Assembly (NCBI GenBank): GCA_009602725.1
Contig: WELB01000152.1
Location: 280,713 to 292,800 of the forward strand
Source: Spirogloea muscicola
Lineage: Eukaryota > Streptophyta > Zygnematophyceae > Spirogloeales > Spirogloeaceae
DNA: 12,088 nucleotides
Direction: 5' to 3'
Position numbers and translations under genes: made by a program. Of this stretch, positions 1 to 12,088 are shown piece after piece; the stretch's first letter is position 1; the number at the start of each line of letters is the position of its first letter. The notes beneath the pieces were generated by a model that was not told the DNA's origin, searched no databases, and saw only the letters and a program-made list of their open reading frames with translations.

Positions 1-3000
1 CTCGCGCATCTGGAGCGGGCCCCGGCAGGACGCGGAGAGCTACATCGCCGCGGTGGACGCGCTGCTGGCGTCCGCGGCGGAGCTGGGGGCGTCGGGGCGC
101 AGCAGCGGCGCGCTGGGCCGCGCCCTGAAGCTCCTGCACGTCGCCATGGCGCGCCTGGAGACCGAGTTCCTGCACATCCTCCTCGCCAACAGCGCGTCCG
201 TGGACCCCGTGCACATCTACGAGGCGGTGGCCATCCTGGACGACCCCTACCTCAACCGCTACCCCAACCCGCGCCTCAACCCCATCCTGGCTGCCGCCGC
301 CACGCCGCCCTCGACCGCCTCCTCCCCGGCCCCGCGCTCCCGAGCCCTCTCCCTGGACGGCGACGCCATGTCACCGTCCCCCTCCTCCCCCTTCTCCGCC
401 TCCCACCCTCCCTCGCTGTCGCGCCTGGCCCTGGGGCGCCACCACCAGCTGCAGCTGCCCCAGGGGCGGCCGCAGACGCCGTCCTCGGCCTCTGTGGCCG
501 ACGACTCGACGAGCAGCGAGGACGAGAGCGGCCCTGCCCACGCCCTCTGGACGCAGGACGACGACCCCGGCGACTCGGACGACGAGGACGAGGACGAGCG
601 ACGGCGGCACTTGAGCGCATTCGGCGCCTCCGACTCTGGCCACCAGTCCCGCCTCACGCTGCCGCTGCTCCCGGACCGCACCATTGCCTCCTTGCAGGCA
701 ATCTCCATGCGCATGGCAAATGCAGGCAAGGACTCTTACCGCGCACCCTTATACTCTGACCCGTGACCTCGACTAACCGGCACCGCACATGACCAGGACT
801 TGGTCAGCTTCCTGACAGATGGAGGAGCTCCTTGAACGGTGGCTGAGTTGCAGGGCCGCAGTATGCAAGAAGGATGTGTCATGCCTACAGTGAAGCACGG
901 CGAGCCGTTTTAGAGGAGAGTCTGGACCGCTTGGGTGCAATGGTGAGGCAACAGCATGCCCGCTGCAGGAGCTCTGTGTTTCATGCTGCTGCGCTGACAG
1001 CATCTCATGCATTCCGGACGTTGTTCATGCAGCCCCTTGCACAGGAGCAGCTGCTCAAGCTGCCTTGGCCTGCGCTGGAGAAGCGCGTCATCAGCTGGCT
1101 GCAGGTCCATGGTCGTTCATGTCCCCCATCTCCATTAGCTGCCCCTGATGATGGATCACATCGCAAAGAGCGGAGCAGAAGCATGGAGGCTTTCTACTTC
1201 CTTGTTGTCCTAGCTGAGAAGTAAGGGTGGGGACGTCTCTTGTCTGACGCGCGTGCAGTACATGGGAGTTGCAGTCCGCGTGCTGCTGGGCAGCGAAAGG
1301 CACTTGTGCGAGCAGGTCATGGTTGGAGCAGCCCAGGTAGTGTTCTTCGCTTCATGTCATGCTCTTGCCAACTTGAGTGCCCCATGCAAAGAACGTGAGG
1401 ATTTGGCCTCCCAGTCCTGCAGGCCGCTGGTTGGTCAGCGGGTGAGGAGGAGAGCCATGAGATTGAGCATTGCTCGTCGAAGTCTGTGTGCAGTATGGCG
1501 AGGTTTGCTTTGCGGACGTTGCCAAGAGTGGGATGCGTACGCTGCTTGGGTTCAGCGAGGCTGTGGCTACTGGCAAGCGCTCACCTGAGAAGCTGTTCCG
1601 GATCCTGGAGGTGAGCTCACCGTTGTCCTATATGTGCAGCTGTTGGACTCTTGCATCAGCAGAAGCAACATAAGGCATGGACAGCCCTAGATGCTGAAAG
1701 AGATCGCCGCAATTCATGTCCGCTCCAGATGTGCGAAGTAGTCAGAGACCTACTGCCAGCCGTGGAGTCGGTGTTCCGAGGCCACCTTTGCCAGTCCCTG
1801 CGGGAGGAGGCGCACCTGGCGCTGCAGCGCCTGAATGAGGCTGCGAGGAGCATATTTGCCAAGTTTGAGAATGCCATTGAGCGCGATGCCACCAAGACAC
1901 CTGCTACTGGCGGCGGAGTGCACCCGCTCACGCGCTATGTGGTCAACTACCTCGTGGTCCTCTACGACTACCGCAAGACTCTGCGGAAGCTTTTCTCAGA
2001 GGATGCCGCCTCTATAGCCCTTCTCAGGGTATCTCCTCTCCTCATCGTGCTGCAACATCTTAGGGACATCTGTCGCCATGCCTTGTTACCACTCTCCTTG
2101 TGGTCATCTTCCTTCAACGTCCTATTGGCTGGGTGTGCTGCACAGATGCAGTCCACTGCTGCAGCCGACCAGTCTACCGAGGACGAGTATCTTGGGGAAG
2201 ACGAGACCGAGGACGAAGATGACAATGACGCTGAGGGGGGGGAAGAGGTAGGCCGGCTGTCTGAGGAGAGGAATGCAGGGCCAAGCCTCCAGAGGGCAGG
2301 CGTGAGTTGGAGAGAAATGCCGACGAGGATGCACCGGAGGCGGGTTGATGCATTGTCGGCCAGCACAATGTGGAAGCTGCACGTTTTGCACTCAAATCTG
2401 GACATGAAGTCTAGGCTCTACAGGGAGCCCGCACTGTCCAGCCTCTTCCTGATGAACAACATTCAGTACGTGACAATGAAGGTATTCCACAAGCAATAAC
2501 ATGCACTAAATGACAGTGAAGGTATCTCACGAGCAACATGTGCACCTCTTTCAGAGTAGTGCTTCACTGTGGATCTTGTTGAGTTGCCTTACAGTGATGT
2601 GACATTTATGCTCTCATGTGCTGTTCCAGGTGAGGGCGTCCGAGCTGCAGAACATGGTTGGCCCCGAGTGGCTAGAGCGTCATGAGAGCATGGTTCGGCA
2701 ATACGCAGAGGAGTACTTGAGGTGTGCGTGGGGGAGGGTGCTGGCTACCCTCAAGGAGGAGGGTCTGCAGAACCACAGTCACGGCGGGGCTTCTGGGCCA
2801 CTATTTGCAGTGATGCACGGGGCAGTGTCTCGAAACATCCTCAAGGAGCGCTTGAGGCAGTTCAACAACTTTCTTGAGGAGGCGCACCGTGCCCACATCT
2901 CATGGGTCATTCCTGACCCCCAGGTCGGTGCATTACCGGCGTCATTATGAATGAAACCACCTGTTGCAGCCTTCTTGTTCACCTGTGGCCAGAGATCATG

Positions 3001-3338
3001 GCCTGACCTTGCCAGCAGGCCTTGCAGTTGAGGGAGACAGTGCGGCAGCAGATAACCTCACGGCTGGTGCCGACGTACCGAGCCTTCTGTGCAAAGTATG
3101 GCGGCTTGATAGGTGAGGTCACGTTCACATCATTGATGCTTCTGTTGATACCATGTTGCTCAATTGTGTTCCACCTTATGACATGGGTATGACTGTCTGT
3201 TGCGCAGAGAATGGGCGTCATCCAGACAAGTACCTCAAATTCCAACCAGCTGATGTGGAGCGCATGGTAGGAGACCTATTTCAGGCTTCCCTGCTACTGC
3301 GGTCACCTAGCCAGCGCGGGGAGTCTCCTTGGAAATGA
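1..3338 (+). CDS. EXO70: EXO70 exocyst complex subunit (5' partial, nine exons)
   Basis: Exocyst subunits tether secretory vesicles to the plasma membrane; EXO70 binds membrane phosphoinositide through its C-terminal helical bundle. Exons I infer: 2-725, 854-1104, 1259-1336, 1494-1610, 1729-2028, 2146-2481, 2630-2923, 3028-3112, 3208-3338 (TGA 3336-3338), giving 771 residues. The frame is open to base 2 and alignment to Arabidopsis EXO70A1 starts near its residue 95, so only the extreme N-terminus is missing. Diagnostic stretches in order: ALKLLHVAMARLETEF, AVLEESLDRLG, TGKRSPEKLFRILE, AIERDATKTP followed by GVHPLTRYVVNYL, LFLMNNIQYV, GRHPDKYLKF. All internal joins keep phase; intron 1 needs a GC donor. 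Unlike the plant relative it carries a Pro/Ser/acidic insertion (about residues 93-210) and a second acidic one (about 495-560). Family assignment is very secure; exon edges are predictions. Confidence 0.95.
726..853 (+). other. GC-AG intron 1 of EXO70
   Basis: The exon ends AATGCAG and the intron starts GCAAGG, a good GC-type 5' splice site; the acceptor is TTGCAG at 848-853. Joining in phase 1 rebuilds a Gly codon from G and GG and continues as PQYARRMCHAY, which aligns with the AGHQQQLLQIY segment of plant EXO70 with one residue difference in length. The nearest GT (762) lies beyond residues that do not fit the family. Seen directly: the dinucleotides and phases. Inferred: usage in vivo. 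Confidence 0.75.
2471..2545 (+). repeat. Imperfect tandem duplication spanning the exon 6 / intron 6 donor of EXO70
   Basis: Bases 2471-2506 (starting TGACAATGAAGGTATTCCAC) recur at 2511-2545 (starting TGACAGTGAAGGTATCTCAC). The copies differ by a few substitutions and small indels and are offset by 40 bp. The unit contains the last coding bases and the GTAT donor, so the intron holds a second, decoy-like donor. Use of the downstream donor would read an in-frame TAA at 2497-2499 and truncate the protein just after the NNIQYVTMK segment. The 3' splice site used by the normal form is at 2627-2629. Confidence 0.8.
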
Positions 3339-3729
3339 CCTGCAAAGATGATGCACAGGTTTTACCAAATGCTGCTCTCCCGGCCTAGGTTCTCTAGATA
3401 AATTCCCCAACACTCTTCTTCGTGTAGGCACCTAGATATTAGAGGTGCACAAGCCAGCTTAATTTAGGACGTCTGTTCTCCACAAGGGCATCTGCAAAGA
3501 TGCAGCCGCCAGAGAGGGCCGCAAGGAAGACCTCAAAGACTGATCCTTAATGTGCACAATGCACAAGTAGAGGACAAAGGCCTGTGCCTATCCAATTGCA
3601 GGTCAGCCACACGCCACGCAGCAGGTAGTCATCCAGGTACATGTGTATTTGAAGCAGGTCACAACTAGACAAGGATGAGCGAGCAGGTCGCAGAGGCCTG
3701 GACGGCCAAGCTGACTCGTACTCGTTGAC
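3339..3729. other. Convergent spacer between EXO70 and BSK-like stops
   Basis: This stretch separates two tail-to-tail stop codons and must contain both 3' UTRs and polyadenylation sites. I see no conserved coding exon on either strand. The chlorophyte-type TGTAA polyadenylation pentamer is absent from both strands here, so cleavage may use another signal. A short motif TGCAAAGATG occurs twice (3341 and 3492 areas), without an obvious role. Confidence 0.6.
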
Positions 3730-6420
<2,691 letters not shown>

Positions 6421-6686
6421 GGCCGCCAATGCCGTTCTCTGGCAGCGGCGCGAAGGCAGGGGGCAAGAGGCCTGAGCGGTGCCCGGCCACGGCATGCAAT
6501 GCGGCGCTGCGGCGGCGGCCGCGTGCCAGCCGGGCTGCTGGGGGGGGCTGCCGAGAGTACCGGTGGGGAGCTGGCGAGAGGGTGCGGCGGCCGGCGCGCG
6601 GGGGTCGCGGTCGGGCGGCGGTGAGGGCGGCGCCGCGCTGCCATTGTGCGGGGGAGGCACACTTGGACGCGGACGGCCTCAGCCGC

Positions 6687-6697
6687 AACCCTAACCC
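6687..6697. promoter_or_regulatory. Telo-box-like element upstream of the BSK-like gene
   Basis: AACCCTAACCC occurs about 270 bp upstream of the probable BSK ATG. It resembles the plant telo-box (AAACCCTAA) found in promoters of growth-related genes, and equally one and a half telomere repeats. A single short match in a GC-rich stretch could be chance. Confidence 0.25.
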
Positions 6698-7049
6698 GAG
6701 CACTCAAGACAGGAGTGAGGCACGGGCGGACTACGACAGTGCGGAGGTGGAGCTGCCCGCGTGGTCGGCTTCAGCGATGCTGCTGCAGCTGCTTGACACG
6801 ACCGAAGGCCGCGCGGGGGGCGGACGCTCCGACCGCCTGCAGCGAGAATTCAGGGGCTTCCGAAAGGGGCCCATGCAGGTCGATTCCACTCCTTCTGCCG
6901 GCGCTGGGGCGCATGCATGTGATGTTGGAACGGTGCAATGCGGTTTGAAGTCATCTCCGGCCTGGCGGCACAGTCCGACCACCGTGGCGTCTCGAATGAG
7001 CGGCGGCGCGGCTGGAGTAAGAGCGTCGGGAGTGACGGGAGCGTGGAGC

Positions 7050-7050
7050 N
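7050..7050. other. Ambiguous base (N)
   Basis: A single unresolved base sits in the GC-rich part of the spacer. It shows that the consensus is imperfect in this neighbourhood, which matters for the suspected one-base error near 6400. Confidence 0.99.
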
Positions 7051-7150
7051 CGACGACCGCGCCCGCCGCTTCTCGCTCTGCATGCAGCGCCTCGCCAGCC
7101 CTCTCGCCGGCGCCCGCCCCTGACGCCGCCATGGCGTGGCCATGAACACC

Positions 7151-7210
7151 CGCGCACTGGGTCTCGCGACGCCAGCAGCCCGCGCACTGGGCCTCGCAGC
7201 GCCAGCAGCT
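7151..7210. repeat. Two-copy 30-bp tandem repeat
   Basis: Unit 7151-7180 begins CGCGCACTGGGTCTCGCGAC and is repeated directly at 7181-7210 with four differences out of 30. The period is a multiple of three, so any frame through it repeats too: ARALGLATPA-like on the plus strand and CWRCEAQCAG-like on the minus strand. Neither reading is recognised. Confidence 0.85.
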
Positions 7211-8191
7211 CTCGTCGCCCTCGTCTGGCTGGCCCGCGGACCAGCACACCCAGCTCCTGCCGGCGCCAAGCATGGTGAGCGGTGTTGCTGCTCCTTCGCC
7301 GGCTGACCCGGGCGGGGTTCGGACCTGGACCTGCTTGCCTGCGTCCACGCTGTCCACCTTTTTGAGTGGCTCTTGGCCTGGCTTCTGGGGCCTCCGCAGG
7401 TTGCGCTGCGGGGACTGTGGGTCTCCACGGGAGCGATGCCGGCAGCCGAACCGCATGGCAAGCAGCTCTGTGGCCTGCCGCAATCCAAGTCCTGTCTCCC
7501 CACGCCAGACCTCCTGTGCACAAGGGAAACAGCTCTCACAAAGCAAGGCAATGGCTGTGAGAGGCCAGCCCAAAGGGATTGTACAAGGTCCACAGGGCCG
7601 AAAGGCGCCAAGACCACATAGCTATGCAAGAGACTACAGCAGATGGGACTTAATAATGAGTCAGCAGCCGCAAGTCGGAGTAAGTTGCAGCTGCACAAGA
7701 GGCACCCAAACGATACCCAGAAGCAGCAGCCGTGGCACGGCCTGCACATAAGTGCACTGTGTGAGCCTACCGTGTGCACAGGCTGAGACTTACTGGATAT
7801 CTCAGTCACACAAAAGCAGCGAGTCATTACTTGGGCTATCTTGCGGCCCTGCGATTTGCAAGCATCCAGTCCTCCTCTCACGTGCAAAATTAAAGGCTTG
7901 GCTAGCTGTGTGACACTTGCAAAACGGACTGCAAGGGCTTATTCCACGTCACCAACTGGCTCCTCAAGATGTCCTCAATGGACCACCAACTGAAGACTTG
8001 ATATCTTTAAATTCAATCAATGTGCTGCAAGGACGTCTGAGAGATCCACACAGCCTCATCAGTTTGGAGTCATGCCAGTTTCTCTGTCATGACATTGCAT
8101 GAGTTGTTGATCCCCTACCATCTGAGCACAATCTAAGGAGGAATGTGTGGGTCGTTTTAAGCATACGCACTGACTATGAACTATGCAGCAA

Positions 8192-11100
8192 TCAGAAGGG
8201 CGACTCCAGAGACTCATCCCAGACCTCTGCGCTACCATTGGAGGCGTCCTCTCCTTCATCTTCCATTGACAGACGAATGTACTCTGCCCTTGCGAATCTG
8301 TCCCACTCAGTCAAGGTGGGGTCCTCTCGCTCCTGAGTAGGCAGCATTGGTGAGAGGATACAGATGAGGACCACTCTGCCAGGCTGCTTGGCCACTCGGA
8401 TTCATGAAACAAGCTCAAACTAGCCAGCAGCATCTACAGGCCTGAAAAGGCAGGGACGACCGTCTGACCTGGCGAATGAGGAACGGGTCTCGTGTCTCAA
8501 ATGCCACGAACTTGTTCAAGTTGAAGAGGATGTTGAAGAAATTGCCAGCCAGCTTGCAACGCTTGAGGTCGCGCAGGGTCAGTTGCCCCTCTTTCTGCAC
8601 AAGACCACATTGCAGCCGGGAGGTGTCTGTGAAGCCACCTAGCTGGTCAAGGCTGCTGTTTGCTGCTCCATCCAGTTCCTCAGCAGGAGCAGTGCCAGCT
8701 AGAGGCCAACTTACAGCTGGATTAATCATGTCCGCCATCTGGCAGACAATATCCTCGAACAAAACTGGGTCTTGAGCCATGCACTCCATCCGATGCAGCT
8801 GCTCTTCGTAAAAGTACTGCATCTCATTGGGTGTGATCCGGCTGTCACAGTCCATGTCCACACACTTGAACCTGGCAGATCAATCCAGCAGAAAATCAGA
8901 GATGCCGTGTTTGCCAAATTCACAGCATCCCTTCTTCCTATGTCCTGCCGCAGCCATCGCAAGCTCGATGCTGAGTGCCAAGGAAGTGCAGGAGAGCCGC
9001 AAAAGCGAGCAGCAGCTGCAACTTGGCTTGTAAGAGCAGAAGAGCACCTGCCCATGCCCCTCCCATGACCAGGGCAAGTTGCAACTTGAGTAATGTATGA
9101 CAAATATGGCAGGAATCACATGTCAGCAAATCTTACCAGTATTCCAGACTTGGCTCGGACGACTTGTCCTCCTCGGAGAGGATAAACCAAACAAAGTCCT
9201 CATAGCCCATCTTGCCCTCCACCCTGCTTGTGAACCTGCGCGGAACCTGCCAATGGGGAGTGCTCTGCCTCACTTCAAGATGGCATAGCAGCCTTCTCAC
9301 AAGCCGGGGTACACAGGGGCCATGTCATAATCAAGCACCATGACAAACTATGGACTCAGTTGCCCGGTGTAGCTGCTATCTGCGCTTGCCGGCGATAATT
9401 GTACGGGGGATGAGGTCCTCACTTGAGAGAAGATCCGTTCCACAATGCGATAGGTAAGAGCGTGGTTTCCATATCGGAGGAGATCGTCCTTATCTATGAG
9501 GAAGTCATGATCTGAGTCTAATTCCCAGAACTTGCAGTATATCACATAAAAGTGCTCATAAGAGAAATATCTGCACACAAAGGGCATGATGAGAAGGGCT
9601 GCCTGATGAGGATCACATGTAGCTTGTAGCACATGTCGCAAGAGGGCAGGACAGAGCGTCACAAGCTGCCATCTCGGTAGTGGGCCACAAGACCCTTACG
9701 CAGAAGACAACAGCATGCGCAAGTCCCGTCCTGAGAAACCGAGAGTTGACGCGCACTGAGCCTGGCCTGTAAGAGGCAGACAAGCTAGGGGGAAGCCAGC
9801 TCCCCTCTCATGGCCGGAGCAATTTCACAAGAGGCACGAGCCGCACGCATAGAACGTTGGGTACTCCAGGGGCCTACCTAAGTATCTTGTTGATATCCTC
9901 CTCCTCATCCACTTGCTGCAGAGCTGCAACAAGATTACTCCGCTTGAGCTCTTTCAGCAGCATGCGCCCATTACCGGACCTGTTGACGTGATAAAAGATC
10001 CTGTATATCACAGTCTCCGCTGCAGGAAAAGAAGGTGACAAGAGCATCACAGGCTGATCAGCGGAGCAAGGCTGCAGCACATGTCCAACGCTCAAGCCCC
10101 TGCTGCAATATCTCAGAGGACCTCGCAGACATGTCAACTGGATAATGGATGGGCACACACCGTATCTATCCTGGAACTCTGGTGTGTCATGCAGGAACTC
10201 TAGGCCTGGATGAACATTCAAGAGCTCACGCAGCAGCGGCTTGAAGTCATCCTGCTCGTCACGTTCAGCCCAATTGCACAATGTAAGCCTTCATCAACTA
10301 TGCCATCAATGCGGGCAGAATCAGAGGCATCATTTTGCTCGGCCCTCAAATTGAAAGGTGCTAGAACTGGCATGAACGCGGGGCATAGCCACCGGTGCAA
10401 GCTGATGATGCACGCCCATTAGGATCAGCAGCAACAGCTGCTGTGTACCCCAGTGCACCTCTGCCAATTAGCAACTAGGACCCTCGGGCCCAGGAGGAAC
10501 CCTGCGAGGTCGGCTTCTTACCTGTGTCAGGTGCTCTCGATTTGGTTGTTTCAATGCAGCAAACACCCGCGTCGGGAGGTCCGTAAGAATGAGGTGGCTC
10601 TCCACCCAGAACTTCACAAAGGCTTCCCTGCAACACCAAAGCGGTGCAGGGGTTCAGGCAGGCAATGCCCCGGCATTATGGATGACAAGCTCAGTATCAG
10701 ACATCACTCGCCCTGTCAAGAAGACACTGCAGCATCTGCCAGAAATGAACAGCACCGCGCCCCTGGCTCTGAGTAACTAAGCTGACAAAGCCCACGATAG
10801 CAGACCGCCTGCTGAGGAGAATTTTACCTGGTGATGGACCCTCTGCCAGCAGGGTCCACCTTGTGGAAAAGGCAGCTGTTGAAGTAGCTGGGGAGCTGGC
10901 AGACCTCCTTCGTGACCACCTGGAATGCTGGCCGAGCTCACACAGGCACATGCATTGCTAGCTCTGCTCAGTCTCCTTGAACATGTGTATGAAGCATAGC
11001 CCAAGTCCGTAGTGTACTACTGGCACCATTCACACGGAAAGACCTGGTTTTCACGAAGTGGGTTCAGGGTTCAATGGCTTCATGTGCTCCTATTCTGGAG

Positions 11101-12088
11101 GAATGCGTGAACCCAGCCTTGAGCCACGGCAGCTCTAGAACCTCGATCTGACAGCCCACTGCAGCCGCAGCTTCATGTTGCAGTCTGAGAAGCTGGGTAT
11201 GAGGGATGATGCCAACCGGATGGGGGCAGGCCATCCGGGTAGCCGTGAAAGAGCTCGTCAAGCTTGGCCCGCCACTCCTCTGCTACATCCCTGGCTGGCG
11301 GCGAACCGTCGGGGAAGTAGAACTGCGGACACAGGCTCAACCACGCCATGCTCAGCTCCACAAAGCGGTGCATTCTGAGCCGGCAGTCTGCCACCACCCG
11401 GTCTGAGTACTGGCCCCCAGAAAGAGGACATTAGCAGGAAGGGCATGGAGCAGGGCAGGCTGACCAATGCTCACGACCAGCTAGCCTGCACTCTCAAGGA
11501 TGCTGCAGCATGTCCAGAAGCGAAGCCCCTGCTGCAAGCAGCTCAGTGATCCTTGTGAGTGACACCAAGGTCAGCTCGTGGCACTGTGGCAGGTCGGGCC
11601 GAGGCAGGCCGGCGTGGTGGCAACGCACCGGCGGGATGACCTCCTGCGGCACGGCTTCCGCGGGCTTGTGCAGCGTGGGGGACCCGGTGGGCGCAGGCGC
11701 AGTGCCCTGGCGTTGCATGGGGGACTTGGGGGACAGCGGGGAGCCTGAGCTGCCAGAGGCGCCGCCGGAGCGCGGGGAGAGGGGGGGCGTGCTGGAGCTG
11801 GCGAACAGGGACTGCGCGCTGGACGGCGAGAGCGGCGACATGCCGCCGCCGCCGCCAGGCGAGCCCTGGCCCAGCGCCGACTGCGGCCCGGCCAGCGGCA
11901 GGCCGGCCTTGGCATCGTCCAGCAGGCTGAGGACGAGCTTCTGGGACTCGGGCAGCGACAGCCACTGGATGAACAGCTCGTCGATCTTCACTTTGCTCGA
12001 CGGGAAGCGCTGGTGCACGGACGAGTGCTCGCCGCCGCCGCCGCCGCCGCCGCCGCTGCCACTGGTGGACGCGCCCGCCGCCGCCGGC
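8192..12088 (-). CDS. PP2A regulatory subunit B'' (5' partial, eleven exons)
   Basis: B'' subunits bind the PP2A scaffold and catalytic subunits and select substrates in a calcium-dependent way. Exons inferred on the minus strand: 12087-11629, 11322-11217, 10927-10828, 10627-10522, 10251-10161, 10019-9878, 9570-9423, 9246-9137, 8871-8715, 8594-8469, 8332-8192 (TGA 8194-8192), giving 561 residues. Conserved blocks in order: [24 protein letters not shown] in a Ser/Pro-rich linker; EVIP then [120 protein letters not shown]. Two EF-hand loops are visible: [12 protein letters not shown] (about 353-364; last position Asp instead of Glu) and [12 protein letters not shown] (about 426-437, canonical). 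The match is to plant B''-alpha/beta type, not to TONNEAU2/FASS. The frame stays open to the window edge, so the start lies beyond it. Confidence 0.95.
12031..12054. repeat. GCC trinucleotide microsatellite coding for polyglycine
   Basis: Eight perfect GCC units on the plus strand read as eight consecutive GGC glycine codons in the first visible exon of the PP2A B'' gene, just before EHSSVHQRF. The tract lies in a low-complexity N-terminal segment and is prone to length variation. Confidence 0.9.

Larger units (their letters stand above)
6421..8191. other. Large spacer: BSK-like 5' region and PP2A B'' 3' UTR, no supported gene
   Basis: Both flanking genes run on the minus strand, so this gap must contain the 3' UTR of the B'' gene (8191 downward) and the promoter and leader of the BSK-like gene (towards 6421). 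The half near 6421-7300 is strikingly GC-rich and carries long overlapping open frames on both strands, as expected from base composition; none shows a recognisable domain. The 7600-8190 half is more AT-rich and stop-dense. I see no TATA box and no TGTAA signal on the minus strand. A spliced small gene or an upstream BSK exon hidden here cannot be excluded without transcripts. Confidence 0.6.

Noticed and set aside
259-729. Antisense frames within EXO70 exon 1
   Set aside because: They mirror the Pro/Ser/acidic-coding sense strand as Arg/Ser-rich nonsense and have no family match.
6687-6697. Telomeric repeat array
   Set aside because: Only about one and a half units; an internal gene region, not a chromosome end.
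6731-6874. Alternative upstream BSK start MGPFRKPLNS on the minus strand
   Set aside because: It has a Gly2 but a poor myristoylation context, and I could not find a clear donor joining it to the kinase frame. MGGCTS is closer and fits the family better.
6429-7145. Long plus-strand open frame over the BSK 5' region
   Set aside because: Ala/Arg/Gly-rich composition, no domain, overlaps the BSK first exon in antisense, and equally long frames exist on the other strand. Explained by high GC.
6850-7887. Long minus-strand open frames in the spacer
   Set aside because: No recognisable domain, low-complexity Ala/Arg/Ser content, and two competing overlapping frames. Not supported as genes.
10777-11004. 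Separate small minus-strand genes in the B'' introns
   Set aside because: The sequence around 10828-10927 is a B'' exon in a third frame; the other frames are shadows or intron read-through.
8192-12088. Assignment of the phosphatase subunit to TONNEAU2/FASS
   Set aside because: The C-terminal DPFLIRQ and [14 protein letters not shown] blocks and the QWLSLPES start match B''-alpha/beta and are not in TON2 as I recall it.

Overview
The window is nuclear DNA from a photosynthetic eukaryote of the green lineage. Three intron-rich genes fill most of it, and all three rebuild into proteins with plant-type architectures: an EXO70 exocyst subunit, a BSK-type (brassinosteroid-signalling-kinase family) pseudokinase with TPRs, and a plant-type PP2A B'' regulatory subunit. 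Short introns (about 95-310 bp), GC-rich coding exons with Gly, Ala, Ser and Pro runs, and compact spacing suggest a unicellular green alga, possibly a trebouxiophyte. That placement is inference; no rRNA or organelle marker is present to test it. Family comparisons here rest on remembered family sequences, not on a search.

Layout. 1-3338 (+): EXO70, 5' end cut by the window, nine exons. 3339-3729: tail-to-tail spacer. 3730-6420 (-): BSK-like gene, eight exons. 6421-8191: the only large gap, which must hold the BSK 5' region and the PP2A B'' 3' UTR, plus a 30-bp tandem repeat and one ambiguous base. 8192-12088 (-): PP2A B'', eleven exons, 5' end cut by the window.

All 25 introns were placed by eye from splice signals, phase, and alignment to the families. 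The exon sets sum to whole codons (771 residues for partial EXO70, 561 for partial B''). In the BSK gene this holds only if one base is missing from the first exon. Two introns (726-853 and 5097-5269) can only be read as GC-AG introns.

The genes do not form a pathway island. EXO70 tethers secretory vesicles. BSK proteins are membrane-anchored scaffolds below receptor kinases in land plants. B'' directs PP2A to substrates under calcium control. The most interesting points are the BSK-type protein in what looks like an alga, its probable MGGCTS myristoylation start lying out of frame with the kinase exon, the two GC-AG introns, a duplicated 5' splice site in EXO70, and acidic insertions in EXO70. 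I found no mobile element, CRISPR array, rRNA or tRNA gene, and no evidence of a wholly new system.
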